Assembly: GCF_000276665.1 (NCBI RefSeq)
Contig: NW_004955417.1
Coordinates: 13,993,420-14,057,419, forward strand
From: Chinchilla lanigera
Lineage: Eukaryota; Chordata; Mammalia; Rodentia; Chinchillidae
Direction of reading: 5' to 3'
DNA: 64,000 nucleotides
In this document: piece after piece, positions 1 to 11,570 of the stretch
Layout of the letters: every line of letters begins with the position of its first letter
Numbering within the stretch: position 1 is the stretch's first letter
Notes under the pieces: model-generated
The model's input: only the letters and a program-made list of their open reading frames with translations
Databases searched by the model: none
Told to the model about the DNA's origin: nothing
Translations under genes and position numbers: made by a program

Positions 1-1224
1 ACAGATGCCTGAGAAACAAAGGCATAGATGCATGCAGGACTTAGCCATTCATCTCCACCTGGATTCTGGTAATCCCAGGGGGTGTGAATGAGGTGCCAAC
101 CGCGCCAGTTATGTGGACACAGAAATACGGGGAGGAGGTGCTGTCTATCAGGTAAATGATACTAGAGTGCTGCCTTCTCAGGGTGTTGAAGGTAAGCAGT
201 TCTCCCAGGTGGAACAGCATGTAGAGTTTTTCAGACCAAGGGGACATAATGCAAAAGGGCTTGGGAACGTGAACCGGCACACTACTGTGGGCTACCCCGT
301 GTTGCCGGCTACAGATAAGCTGAACGAGTAGCAGGGGACATGGGTGAGGTGAAAGATGGGATGGGTCTGGTCACATTTGCATTCCATCTTTCCAGTGCTA
401 AGAGACAAAATCCACAGCAAAACAGGGAAAAGGATGGGCCATAGTGGAAGGCCTTAGTCATCACAGTCCATGCTGGCAAAGTTCCCTCACCATTTTCTGG
501 ACCTTCAACATCCTCCTCTACCTACCCTCACATCCTGTGTGCCCATGGTTGAACAGGTTCCAGCTGCCAGCTGTAGGGATATTTGCGTGAACAAGCGTGG
601 AGGTCCATTCGTGGATCTAGGACATTCTCCAGATTTAGGGAAGCTATTTAAACCTTCTATAGATTTTAGCTTCTGACATCTTGTGCTCCAGTTTGTTTAC
701 TCACTTCCACGGAAAGAGAGATTTCCTTTTCCTGAACTTCTCAAGTTTGCCCTAGTCATTAGCTGACTTATGTGAAATAAAGATCTCGAGAAAAATGTGG
801 TATTTTCAGTGTAATTTGGGGCTCAGGGAAAACAGAGCATGTGTTGTTGACAGAAGAAACATGACCCTCACAGGGGAAAAGAGTTCAAAATGGATTGGGA
901 GAGTCCTGCTTCAAATATGTACCTCTGTGTTTAAGTAAATAAATAACCCAGAAATATCCACAGAGCAGAAAGCGCAGTTGACAAATCATGATACCCACAC
1001 TCCGCCCGTGCTCTTCATCTATGTGTGAGGTGTTTCCTCCCTGAGAAGTTCACAGAGCAGCTTTGCTGAGCCCCACGAGCCATCGCTAATCCTCAGCAGC
1101 CTCCTGTAATGATGCTCTTTCTCCACTGTGTTGTGTTTTACTTCATCAGCAAGGAAAGAAGGGACAAGACAATGATAAAAATAAAGGGTACTGGGGGGAT
1201 TCTTGTTTGTTTTCTTTTTGTAAG
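1..1224. other. single-copy DNA, no gene or repeat recognised
   Basis: Mixed-composition sequence with only short open frames (up to 79 codons) on both strands. I see no splice-flanked exon, no promoter-like CpG cluster and no repeat family I can name. It may hold very old, unrecognisable repeats. Confidence 0.5.
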
Positions 1225-1241
1225 AACAAAAGGCAGCTGGG

Positions 1242-1327
1242 GGGCTGGGGATTTAGCTCAGTGGCAAAGCGCCTGCCTGGCAAGCACAAGATCGTGAGTT
1301 TGATTCCTGGTACTGGAAGAAAAACAA
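1242..1327 (+). mobile_element. ID SINE (tRNA-Ala-derived), type GGGGCTGGGGATTTAGC
   Basis: The body starts GGGGCTGGGGATTTAGCTC and contains a canonical RNA polymerase III A box (TAGCTCAGTGG) and a B-box-like GTTTGATTCC, followed by an A-rich tail. It is flanked by a perfect 17-bp target-site duplication, AACAAAAGGCAGCTGGG, at 1225-1241 and 1328-1344. The perfect duplication and intact promoter boxes mean this is one of the youngest insertions here. ID SINEs are non-autonomous and use the L1 machinery. Confidence 0.95.
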
Positions 1328-1569
1328 AACAAAAGGCAGCTGGGAACATAGAAGGGAGAGGAGAGTATGTGAAAATTAATTATAGCATAAAAATCTTCCA
1401 CAGGCTATATTTCGGCTTCCGGCACAGTACCAGCTTTGTCCTTACGCATGAGTCAGAGTGGCCCAGGGGTCAGACTGGTGTGCCATCAGGAACCATTATT
1501 GCATTTGGTTATTTTTATGGAATTCTAGAGTGCAGTTAGTGTCAATCCCATCCCATAACACAGGGAAAG

Positions 1570-1797
1570 GTTTCTCATCCCTGGCACCACTGACATTTGG
1601 GGCTGGGCGGTTCCCTGTTATAGGGACTGTCCTTTCTACTGTAGAATATTTTACAGCATGCCTGGCCCCCAGCCATAAGTGGATGCCAGTAGATTCTCCC
1701 TCTTAAGTTGGAGCAACCAAAAATACCTCCAGGCATTGCCAACTATCTGCACTCCCACCCCACAGAGGGGTGGAATGCCCCTCTTAGAAAACCACAA
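1570..1797 (-). mobile_element. MER5A-like hAT DNA transposon remnant
   Basis: Matches my memory of MER5A: the 'cactgacatttggggctgg' block, 'gatgccagtag', 'caaccaaaaatacctccagg' and 'cattgccaac' occur in the consensus order when read as its reverse complement, ending near the 'agaaaaccac' terminus. MER5A is a short non-autonomous hAT-Charlie element, long inactive. The copy is nearly full length with old-looking substitutions. Confidence 0.85.
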
Positions 1798-1799
1798 CA

Positions 1800-3095
1800 A
1801 TGAGGCCACAAAATCACTGCTGTAGGAGCAAACTTGTTCTATAAAAATCTCTTTAGTAGGGCATTTCATTTTTCTCCCAAAGAAAATAGAGAAGAAATAG
1901 GTTTTTGCCTTTTGTACCTTTAGTCTATTGTTGCTTTTTTTAACTTCTAGAGTCTTTTTATCACCCCAAAATACACATTTCTCTATAACACTTTGTCTTT
2001 ATTTGATTTTATCAGTCCTCTCCAGCAGGCTATCATTACTAAAGCAAAACCCAGGAACCCTGTGGCTTGGGAACCTAGTTGAGCTGATAATCAAATGTTT
2101 TCAGACATTGAAAAGGAAAATAAAAGTACTTTTCATGTCCTTCCTATTAAAATGCTCTCTTTTAAATGATATTATTAATTTCCCAAAAAAACTTCTTACG
2201 GATATTCCTCATAGATACCTTCATGTTTTAAAAGATCTCTAAGCTTAGCCAAAAAGTAAAGTTGGTTACCAAAGAAGGAGCTTTTGATTTCCTCCAAAGA
2301 ATGGCGCTGTAAGGAGGAGAAGGAAAGGGGGAATGAAGATTTTGGAAAGAGAGACCAAGTTTCTTAGCCTCAGGGACTCCAGGATAGCAGAGTCTGGGAG
2401 GGGAATGACCTGAGTCAGAAAACTGTATTTGGTGCTCCAAATAGCAGGGACTTCTGGAATCCTCATGAAGTTCAGGGCAATGCTAGGTCTGGATTGGAAC
2501 AGAGCACGTCAAAAACTCATAAAGCTAAGTGTTATGTTGGATGGGTCATCCACAAAGCCATTGCCATGTTGCAGAATTAAGCAGGGCTTCAGCTCATCCT
2601 TAAGATTTGTGCAGCCTTGGCAAGAGTACAAATGGAGGTGCCTGCCTTTTATGCTCCCCGCATCCCAAGCCCTGTTTCATTGGGATATGTAGCAGGAAGA
2701 ACAGGGCAGGATGGTCTGGGCTTACTCACGTGCCTGTGTGACCTCACTGTATCCAAGCTGCATCCCGCTCCTCCAACCAGTAGCCACTGGCTGCCTCTGA
2801 AAGGGTACACACCAGGAGCACTGTGAGTCCTGTGGAGGACAGACCCATAGAGGAGGCCCTAGGCGAGGACTCAGGGCCACTTGGGCAGGAACTCCTGGGT
2901 CCTAGGTACCCAGGACGTGGTCTTGAGAGAGAAGGTATGGGCTCCCTGTGGGACTCTTTCCTTTGGCTCCTTGTACTCCTCCCTTGAAAGACAGAGTCTT
3001 CTAAAAGATGTGGCTCACACTGGGAGCTCTTGTAGATCACATCTAAGGGCAGGATGGGTAGGGATCAAGATGGAGAAAAAGGCCTTGGCCAGGGC
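1800..3095. other. single-copy DNA, no gene or repeat recognised
   Basis: Open frames reach only about 105 codons and overlap on both strands. No family-level repeat is recognised. 2880-3060 is somewhat GC-rich but shows no conserved coding pattern that I can identify. Confidence 0.45.
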
Positions 3096-3102
3096 CTTGG
3101 TC

Positions 3103-3158
3103 AAGAGAGAGAGAGGAAGGGAGAGAGAGAGATGGGAGAGAGGGAGAGAGAGAGGGAA
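3103..3158. repeat. imperfect (GA)n simple repeat
   Basis: Interrupted GAGA tract with GGA and GGGA variants. It is a polypurine stretch, and a second one lies about 270 bp downstream. Confidence 0.9.
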
Positions 3159-3426
3159 AATATGTTCTGGGATGTTCTGGGGAAGTAGGTGTCAGTGATG
3201 ACAAATACAGAGGAAATAAATTTTAAAAAGCAAATGGAAATAAAAAGGAGGAACCACCTTAATCGAAACTAAAATTAAATGTAATATTACAGCTCTTGCA
3301 GCTCGGTTGTCTGGTTTTCTCTGGTAGCCTTCAGTTCCTGCAGAGTTAAAGCAAGCAAGCAAGCAGAGTCAGAGATGCTTGGGAGATGGCCTACTGAGAA
3401 GTGGCAGCTGGTAACAGATAGACAGA

Positions 3427-3491
3427 AGGAGAGGGAGGGAGAGAGAGAGAGAGAGGGAGAGAGACAGAGAGAGTGCGAGAGAGAGAGAGAA
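3427..3491. repeat. imperfect (GA)n simple repeat
   Basis: AG-rich polypurine tract broken by GGGA, CAGA and TGCGA interruptions. The opposite strand gives a spurious serine/leucine-rich open frame. Confidence 0.9.
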
Positions 3492-4680
3492 ATAGTCCTC
3501 AAATAGAAAAACACATTAGTTGGGGGTCAGTTAGTTCCAGGGCAAATAGCTTTACATGCCTCCTCAGGACACAGCTCCATTACAGCATGGAACAATGATG
3601 AATGTGCTTTTAGAAGTTTCCATTTTTGGGGAAAAGCATTTGCTTTCAGTTGTCTAAAAATGCTTTAATTTAGAGCTCCTCATTCTACAACAATTTGGGA
3701 TGAGTTAGATACTACTGAAGTTCCCATTTAATTTGAGCAGCAGACTTTCCATGGTCTCTCCTCTGGCGTAGCCTCCTCTGACCAAGTTTTGGGGCTGCTC
3801 TTCCTTCTCCTCCTCTCTCTCTGCTGGACAATTCCACCTATCCCTCCACAGAGCTGCACTGTGGGGCCCATTGCCTAGTCAGGCACGATAAAGTCAATTC
3901 TGCTAATCTAAGCCTGAAAATGAGGAGGCAATTCTATTGTTATGCTCCAGTTCACAGGCTCATCATTAAATGATCATAGTCTCAGATGGAACTTTTAATT
4001 CTCTTACAACAGCTGGCAAACGGCAGGAACAGCCGCTCCCACTCAGTGGAGCAGCTTCCTCGGGGGCAGTGGAGAAGAAAGATAATGGGTACCACCAAGG
4101 AAGGTCCAGATACCCATGTTTTCAAGCCCTCAACCCTGGAACATCCAGGCTTCTGAACTGGGGTGCCCAGTGCCACTTACCAGAACTTAGGTCGCAGTGC
4201 AGTGTCAAGCGACATGAGCCTGGGAGAGCCACTGTGTGGCCTTTAAGGGCTCAGCGTGGCTCCCAGGGAAAGTACCACTCCTCCCCACCTCTCAGATGTT
4301 CTACTTGGAAGGTTAGCCCTAAACTCAAAAGAGAATCTAAGGACCCTACCACATGGTAGCACTATGCTCAGCCTTTTTCTACTGACCAAGAAGGCATGAT
4401 GTGCCAGACTAACAACCAAGCCATTGGTTACAGCACAGCTTTTATGGACAGTCTATGTGTCAAGTGATTGACTCGTGAACAAACTTGAGGTGGCAGCCAT
4501 CTTGTTCATCCACGTGTGCGTATCTTGTGCCTGTATTTCTGCACACGTATCTGCAGAATCAGCACCCAAGTTCTAGTGCCATCCCTGATCAGAATGGGTG
4601 GATGAGATGAGATGATAATAATGGCAGTGAGAGAAGGAAAAGAGCTAATATATGTTACTATCCTATTATACTTAATTAAG
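3492..4680. other. single-copy DNA, no gene recognised
   Basis: No repeat family recognised. A 129-codon open frame at 3970-4359 (+) has no domain signature, faces another open frame on the minus strand, and lacks any visible coding context, so I treat it as fortuitous. Confidence 0.4.
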
Positions 4681-4689
4681 TTTGGCCTA

Positions 4690-4985
4690 AATGTTTCTCC
4701 ATACTTAGTGAACTGAAACCTAACCTGATGTGTAACCAGACAGGAACAAACTCATAACACATAGCTGAGTCTTAGCCAATCGCAGTAGCTGAACTTCAAT
4801 CAAGCACAGGCAGCCAGTTTGAACACAAATAAGGCAAGTGCCAAGCTTATCCAATCCAGCTGTCTTTGTGTCTCACTTCTATTTTCTGTAAACTGCCCTT
4901 TTTCTGCCACAGGCTTCCTTGGGGTCACCGAACCTATTTCGGTTCTGGGGGCTGCCTGATTCATGAACCATTCCTTGCCCATAAT
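4690..4985 (+). mobile_element. probable class I (gammaretrovirus-like) ERV LTR fragment
   Basis: The segment runs through 'aacctgatgtgtaacc', 'ttgtgtctcacttct', 'tttctgtaaactgcc' and 'gggggctgcctgattcatga' followed by 'ttccttgcccata'. I associate this layout with old mammalian class I solo LTRs of the MER4/MER31-like group. Subfamily and 5' boundary are not certain, and no internal retroviral sequence accompanies it. Confidence 0.45.
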
Positions 4986-5044
4986 CTGTTAAATATGATG
5001 TCTAAAGTTTTATTTTTAGCAACTCTTTTCTAAAGGATCAAGGG

Positions 5045-5218
5045 CTTTGAAACTACCCTGCCATTTAATGGCTACAACTATTCTGTGAGTAACAATTACT
5101 TTTAGAGACAAGAAAGTTGGACTGGGAGAAAATATGTAAATTGCCTCAGGTCACTAGCAGGGAGGTAAAGAGCCAGGGTTCTAAACTCAGCCCCTGCTCT
5201 AACCCATGTCAGGCAGCA
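5045..5218 (-). mobile_element. MIR SINE fragment
   Basis: Reads as the reverse complement of the MIR core: 'agagacaagaaagttg' corresponds to the gatgaggaaactgag block, then 'aaattgcctcaggtcac', 'agcagggaggtaaagagcc' and 'ttctaaactcagcccc'. Ancient mammal-wide SINE, diverged as expected. Confidence 0.75.
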
Positions 5219-5219
5219 T

Positions 5220-7580
5220 CTCCAGTCAGGCAGCTTGGGTACTTACACTTTGCACTTTGGGGCTCCATTGACTCAATTCTCCTGGAGTCTAGCTTGGATC
5301 TCATCCCTTGATTCCCACAATTAGGTTCTATCCTGTTCCTTGTTCTCACCCTCCTTTTTTTAGGTCCCATTTATGGTAATTGTGTCCTTGTCTAACTGCT
5401 CTGCACTCGGGCCCTGTCATGCACAGGATCTCCATTTTTCTAGGACAAAAGTTGTGTGACTTTTGGTAATACGGTCTGTGAGTATCAGTTGCTGGTTGGT
5501 TCTGGATTTGTAGACTCTTAGCTTTCTTTTGCTTCCGCTGCTATCTACTTACTAGATCCACACTTTCTGCCTGACTTCCACACAGTCCTCTCCTTGGTCC
5601 ACATATAAGCCTTTGGGCATCCACGGCAATTGAGTAATACATGATGCCTCACCAACTTGTCCCATCTGTCTTCGAGATTTAAACAGAAGTATTTGCGGGG
5701 GGCGGGAAACCTAAACACAACCAGAGTCTTCCTAAATGAATGCCTGGACCATGCATTTTTCCTTCTGCTGTAACCAGAGCCAAATCTAGTGTTCTTTCAG
5801 AGGTCTGCACTTTGGAAACTCCGCCTACCAGGGGTTGGCAATTATTGATCTTGTCCAGCCTCTTAGGCCCCATCTCATCATGACTGATGACCCCAGGGCC
5901 TCGTTTGAAAGTGTTCTCAAATGCATTTTCCATCATTGATTAAATATATTAAAAAGGAGTGTTTATTCGTTAGTAATTCTAGCTTGGACTGACTGGCAAG
6001 AAAAGCATTCAGAGCAAGGGAAGAACAATTTCCAGCGGTTCTGCACAGCTTCCCTCCTTGGGGAGCAAGGAAAGATAATGAAGTGTGGAGCCACAACAAG
6101 GGTGCCGGGTTTTCCTGGCACAGCCTGCCAGGTGTGGTAATCCCTGTCGCCACTTCTGCTGGGGTCGCAAGGGAGAAAACAGTGATAGTGGAATCGTGTG
6201 TGAAAAAATATCTGAATGGGAGATATCAGGGAAAGTTTTGGAGAATACTGAGTGTGAAGGAATTGGGGAGGAGTAATTGATTTTATCAATGACTGTAAAT
6301 TGATTTTATCCTGTGATGCCCGGGACTATAAATTGCACCCCCATCTTTAAGAGATAAAAGGAAAGACTAGTGTGCTTTGGAAATTACTTTTAATTTCTGA
6401 AATGTATTTTCTTCGAATGTGACTTTGAAGAGACTGGGTCATGTGGAACTCTAAAGCCATAAAAACCCCATTTGGACACTCTCCCAGGCCACTGAGGAAT
6501 ACAAGTGTTTTGCAAACCATCATCTGACAAGTCCTTAGGAGAGCACTGTTTCCATCTGGAAATAAAGTTTACCCAGTTTCCACCATGTTTTCCAGCACTG
6601 CAGCCCTCTTCAGCTGGAAATCCCACTTCCTTCCTTGGCTGCCTATGTCTTTGATTTTTAAAAATATTACACAAACACCTATATCAAACATTCTGAGAAC
6701 TCCCACCAGTCATGCTGCCTGGAAAGCCCAAGAAGCCAGGAAGGAAAAAGAAGTGACAACATGTGATAGTTTAAGTATACTCATTTGCCCAGTGCCATAT
6801 AATGCTCTGGGTTTATTTCAAAAACGAGTAGCTGGGAAAGGCAGCACAGCTGGAGCACACAGCCTGAGTAGGAAGTCAGGCACTCTAGGATCCGGTGATG
6901 CTAATTCCATTACCCACAGTAGTACTGCAGGACAGCTGAAACCCTGAATTCCATCTCCAAGGTTATAAAGAAGGTGTAAAATAAAAGTTCTGTCAAGTAT
7001 ATTGAGATCTATAAGGACAGAATGTCAAAGCTGAAAGTCCTGGGTATATGTGAGGATATGGAACTCTATAGACCATCTTAGTTTAAAACAAAGCAAATAC
7101 CACAAAAAATTTTGCAAATTACTGAGCCTGAAGTAGTTTGAGAACCATATATGCTGGATCTATGCAGGTCCTTTAGACTCTTATCATGGAAAAATATACT
7201 TATATTTATTAAATAGAAGTAAATAAAGCAGCACTCTCTTCCCTGCTTTCCCAAATACTAATGCTATTCCTTTACATTCAGGATCTACAATAAAGGTATT
7301 GAGCAACTACCCAGAGCTTTCTCTATTTCACCTTAGTTGAAATCACATTTTTTACTCCTATTCCTGCTTCTGATCAGTCTAGGTCTTGCCAATGAGAAAG
7401 AATCCCTTTCAAAATATTGGATGCCAGATGTAGGACTTGGGGGAATGGTGGCAGCTGAGGCCAGGTTGCTCATAAAAGAACCACCTGAAGGCTTGGGAAA
7501 GAATCCCTGGAAAAGCTCAGAAGCAACACTATCAGATGTTCACACATGCCTAGAAAGGCTTGTTCTGACCAGGCATGCAG
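5220..7580. other. single-copy DNA, no gene recognised
   Basis: About 2.3 kb with no recognised repeat. Open frames (up to 120 codons at 6585-6947) occur on both strands with no domain signature. 6290-6400 and 6950-7330 are AT-rich. Diverged repeats may be hidden here. Confidence 0.4.
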
Positions 7581-7584
7581 AGAG

Positions 7585-8115
7585 GTAGGAAAATACAAGC
7601 TATAATGAAAATATTTGCAGAAGGTATATCTGATAAAGAATAGTTATCCAAAATATAAAAAGAACTTTTAAAACTCAACATTAAGAAAACAAATAACTCA
7701 ATTAAAAAATAGGCAAAAGATCTGAACAGACACCTCACCAAAGAAGATAAACAGATGGCAAATAAGCCTATGAGAAGATGCCCAACATTATGTGTCATTA
7801 GGGAATTGCAAATTAAAACAGTGAGTTCCCACTACACACATTAGAACAGTCAAAATCCAAAACACTGGAAACCCAGTGCTGGTGAGGATGTAGAGCATCT
7901 GGAATTCTCATTTGCCACTGGTGAGACTGTAAATGAGGCAGCCACTTGGAAAGCAGTTTGGCACTTTCTTACAAAGCTAAGCATGTTTTTACTATATTGT
8001 GATCTAGCAATTGCATTCCTTGACATGCACCCCAAAGAGTTGAAAACTTAATGTCTGCACAAATATCTGCATGCAAATGTTCTTAGCTGCTTCCATCATG
8101 GTTGCCACTTCAGGT
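7585..8115 (+). mobile_element. old L1 fragment, ORF2 3' end
   Basis: Carries the characteristic L1 order in sense orientation: 'aactcaattaaaaaatagg', 'caaaagatctgaacagaca', 'gaagatgcccaacatta', 'attgcaaattaaaacagtg', 'ggtgaggatgtagagcatc', 'tagcaattgcattcc' and 'caaatgttcttagctgc'. This encodes the broken C-terminal part of the L1 reverse-transcriptase protein; several stops make it non-functional. An L1M-type age is inferred from divergence. Confidence 0.85.
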
Positions 8116-9415
8116 TAACGTTAAATGATATATACAACTTTATTAATATGAGAAAAACGTTATTATCAGGGCAAATAATATTGTCAGGGAAAAACAAGGC
8201 TATTTTATCAGAATAACATGGTCAATTTTCCAAGAGGAAAAAAGCACAGGATGTAGCTGAGCACACTGATCAGAACAACCAACGATAAGATGTATTTTAA
8301 TAAAATTGCATGGCTTTAAAGAAAAAGAAAAAAAGAACACCTTGTACAATGAGAAAAGAAAGAGTATGTGGCATAAAAGAGAAAGAACATTAAGCTATTA
8401 TCATACTTTTTGATAATACTTTTTGCCTGAGGAAAATGAAGCATGTCCAAGCTACTCCAGAACAGAAAATGTGAGCCAAGGATTGTGGACTTAGCAAAAC
8501 TGACTTCCAAGAATAAAGCTATCGGCATACTGTTATCAACAACTTAGGGATACTGGTGCTGTAAGCCCCCATAAGAAGCCTGGAGGACACATCTTGGACA
8601 ACTGAAATGACCAGGTAGATTCTGGTGAGGAGTAAGTATCTATGGTGAAACAAAGTTTATGTGAAGGGAGGCAAGGATATAATGGCTCTGTGACAGTGAA
8701 TATACAGACAAACTATTTTTAACTAGGGGAGAATGAAGAGCTCACACACAAAAATAGTTTTGCTCATCATAATGAGAGCAGGATTAGCGTTGTTGAGTCT
8801 GCTTTGTGTGCATATTGGAAAACACAAATGAGCAACTGTGGGATATTCTGTTGTCCTCTGTGTCCTTGAGAACCAGGACTACAGGCATGGAAGAAAGGAG
8901 GTACTGATTTAAGAGGTTAACAAAGGCTCTATAATCAAATATATATATATATAGATATTTGCTCCCCAACCCCCAGTTCCTGAAAAGGCGTAGAAATGAT
9001 CAATCCGAAGCAGTGGACCTAATGCTCAAACTGTGTGGAAATGCCATTTCCCACGCAAAAGCAGCAAATTTCATTAGAGAAACAGCTGGTTCCAACTGCG
9101 AGATGGGAAATGCACAAGATGAGTGACATGTCACACGAGTTAGCACGCAAGCTGTTGAAACTACCAGGGTTAAGACAAGTGGAGCCAGGAGCCAACTTGT
9201 TGAGGATCCCACCTAAGAAGAACAGCTTCAATAAACTTTAGCTTTAATAATGATAGTAACTACAATGGATTGAAAGCCAGATCCAGCTCTCTGTAATACT
9301 ATTTTACAATTTTTAAAAAAGAACTAGATATCTAAAGAGGAGGTGGGCTCTTTGCTTCACCCACTTTCTCTACACCTTTGAACTGCACATTTGGGGAACC
9401 AAATACTAGATGAGT
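8116..9415. other. single-copy DNA with a short (AT)n tract
   Basis: No gene or nameable repeat. A short (AT)n run sits at 8938-8954. AT-rich, with open frames no longer than 70 codons. Confidence 0.45.
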
Positions 9416-9428
9416 GCAAGAGCCGGGG

Positions 9429-9514
9429 TTTTTTTTTTTTTTGTACCGGGAATCAAACTCAGGACCTTGCACTTGCCAGGCAGGTGCTTGTGCTGCTGAG
9501 CTATATCCCTGGCC
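9429..9514 (-). mobile_element. ID SINE, type GGCCAGGGATATAGC
   Basis: Read on the minus strand the element starts GGGCCAGGGATATAGCTCAG, has the B box region 'gagtttgattcc' and ends in GGTAC plus an A tail (the T tract at 9429-9442). Short duplication CAAGAGCC at 9417-9424 and 9515-9522. It differs from the copy near 1.2 kb in its 5' end and in 'aaggtcctgag', so it belongs to a second ID subfamily. Confidence 0.93.
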
Positions 9515-9522
9515 CAAGAGCC

Positions 9523-11285
9523 ACTTCAGAAAAGTATTTCAGCTGATACATGAAAATTGGAACTGGATGAACAATCATAGGTAGATATAGGTAGGGAGGC
9601 CCAAAGAATCAGGAGACTTCTGTTGTTCTGGGGACAGGCAGAAATGACAGTGACCATGCTTCCCCAAGCCCACATTAGTTAGAGTCAAGGTGGTGAAGCC
9701 ACCAACGTGGAATCTTGGCATCATCTTCTTTCCCAACTCCCTCCTGGGGCTCTGTCCACCAAGAAACTCTCTGACATTGAATATGATGCTGATAATCCCA
9801 ATAATAATTCTTTCAGGTTTGATGAAGACCTGAGATAGCATTTGGTAAAGAGGTTCACTATGTAGGAAGGGCATGACCTTCAGACTGGTGCCCCCTAGCG
9901 CTTCCAGATCTTCCAAGTCCAAGGTGTACAACAGAGTTCGTAGAGGACCCTGAGCACTAGGGCCATCACCTGAGATTGTGACTCCTTACTCTGTGTGGGG
10001 AGAATCTGATTGGGTCTTTACGGCAATACATATATGGGGAGTCCCGGGTGGGCAGAAAGCCTCAACAGGACAGACTTTCAAACCAGCTCACTTTGGAGAT
10101 GGACTGTTGGTGCTGAGTCTACCTGTGGTTGTCTTGAAGTGCGATCTGATTCGTAGTCCACTTAGCTGGAGCCAGAGTAGCACAGGTAATTTTATTGAAA
10201 GCACCTAGCAGGAGCCCAGGCAACTCCCTATAGGAGTTTTCCCACCTCATTCATCCAGGGGGTAAGCTGGGGTGACTGAGAACAGGGCACATACCCTACT
10301 CCTCTCCTCTGCCAGCATCCAGGAGAAGAACATGGCGGTGCTCCTCCGGCTGCCTGGAACACAAGCCTACGGTGTTCTAAGGGAAGGCCGAGAAGAGAAC
10401 TGGGGGGTTAGGGGACTCTTGTGCTGATTTTGTTGAGTTGCTGTGCTGGCCTCAGGTTACATAATTCCAAGGTTGTTTTGTGAGAGAGAAATAAGCTAAT
10501 GTTATGGGGGGGGTCTATGAAGAAAATATTGAACATTTTCTTCATGATTAGGATGCCTATATATTTCAACCTATCCAAATAAACTAATTCTAGGTGCATT
10601 CTCTAAAGACATCACCAAGCGGCTGCCTAACCTGATAAACACATTCACCATAAAGTGGATACGACTCTTACGGTGCCAGCAATTAATTTTTGCAGGGGCA
10701 TCAGTATTTCAGGAGGACTTTTCCAAATAATAAATGCCCTTAGCCTAAGTAATTACCACCTATGCTAACACTCTTATCTACCCAATCAACCTTCATCCTG
10801 CCTTGTCACCAAAGTGCCAGGCATCTGCTGTTCAAATTTCTTAGCTTCTCCAGGCTTATGGCAGAGAATGCCATTGCCAGTGCTCCCAAATTTATATGCA
10901 GCATATGGAGCAGTTGTTTCTGAACCAGAATAAATTTCTGAGAAAAAGGACATTCAGCTTTAATTCAGTGCATTCCTTTGGTCCAATCAACTGGCCCAAG
11001 GGATGACTATGTACTACCCACAGGACAGCAGTTGCCAGGCCCACCCCTCTGAGTAAGCAGCATGGGTGGGGTGCTCAGAACACAGGGACTGGGCAGATAC
11101 CCCCACAGGGCCCCTATTACAAGCCTGACTGCAGGTGATCCACACTCGTTTCTTGATCCCCCTGACTAGCCCCACAAGGCTATGATGTTATTGAGGTGAG
11201 GGCCTGAAAAGGCCACTGGCTCATACAGACACTGCAGAAGACCTCCACAATTAAGTGGTCATGATGGATAGCCAGGGCTGTCCTC
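9523..11285. other. largely single-copy DNA; possible LTR within
   Basis: 9590-9960 has a 118-codon minus-strand open frame (9575-9931) with no recognised domain. The 9980-10400 part is listed separately as a weak LTR candidate. 10400-11285 shows no gene or repeat that I can name. Confidence 0.4.
9980..10400 (-). mobile_element. possible retroviral LTR fragment (weak)
   Basis: On the minus strand the segment contains an AATAAA-type signal ('gtgctttcaataaaatta') followed by a 'ctggctccagctaagtgg' stretch. Upstream there is a 'ccgccatgttctt' block; both are reminiscent of retroviral U3-R-U5 organisation. No terminal TG..CA pair or target duplication was found, so this is a hint only. Confidence 0.25.
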
Positions 11286-11299
11286 CAGGACTTTATAGC

Positions 11300-11570
11300 T
11301 TTCTGTTTTCTGAGCAGGTAGGAATTCATTTCCTAGCCCCTGCGGTTGGCTGGTGCCATGTGACCAGTTTTGGCCAATGAGCTGTAAGCATCTAATTAGC
11401 GGGAAAAAGGCCTTCAAGATGGTTCTTTTTCTTCTGCCATGATCATGTTTCAGATGGTGGTTTCTCCATCAGCTGGATTGTACTATAAATATTACAAAGT
11501 GGTAAAGTTGTAGTGGACACACATGAGAAGCAGAAAGCAGCCACTGAAAGTTGAGGTGTTTGTTTCAGTG
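11300..11570 (+). mobile_element. ancient mammalian interspersed repeat, family uncertain
   Basis: The string 'gtgccatgtgaccag' followed by 'ttggccaatgagctgtaagc' and, later, 'gtttcagatggtgg' with 'ctccatcagctgg' follows a mammal-wide repeat layout that I recall (probably an LTR-type element). I cannot name the family reliably. Confidence 0.45.

Noticed and set aside
1242..1316. tRNA-like sequence with A and B boxes
   Set aside because: It is the tRNA-derived head of an ID SINE with target duplications and a tail, not a tRNA gene. The same applies to the other ID copies.
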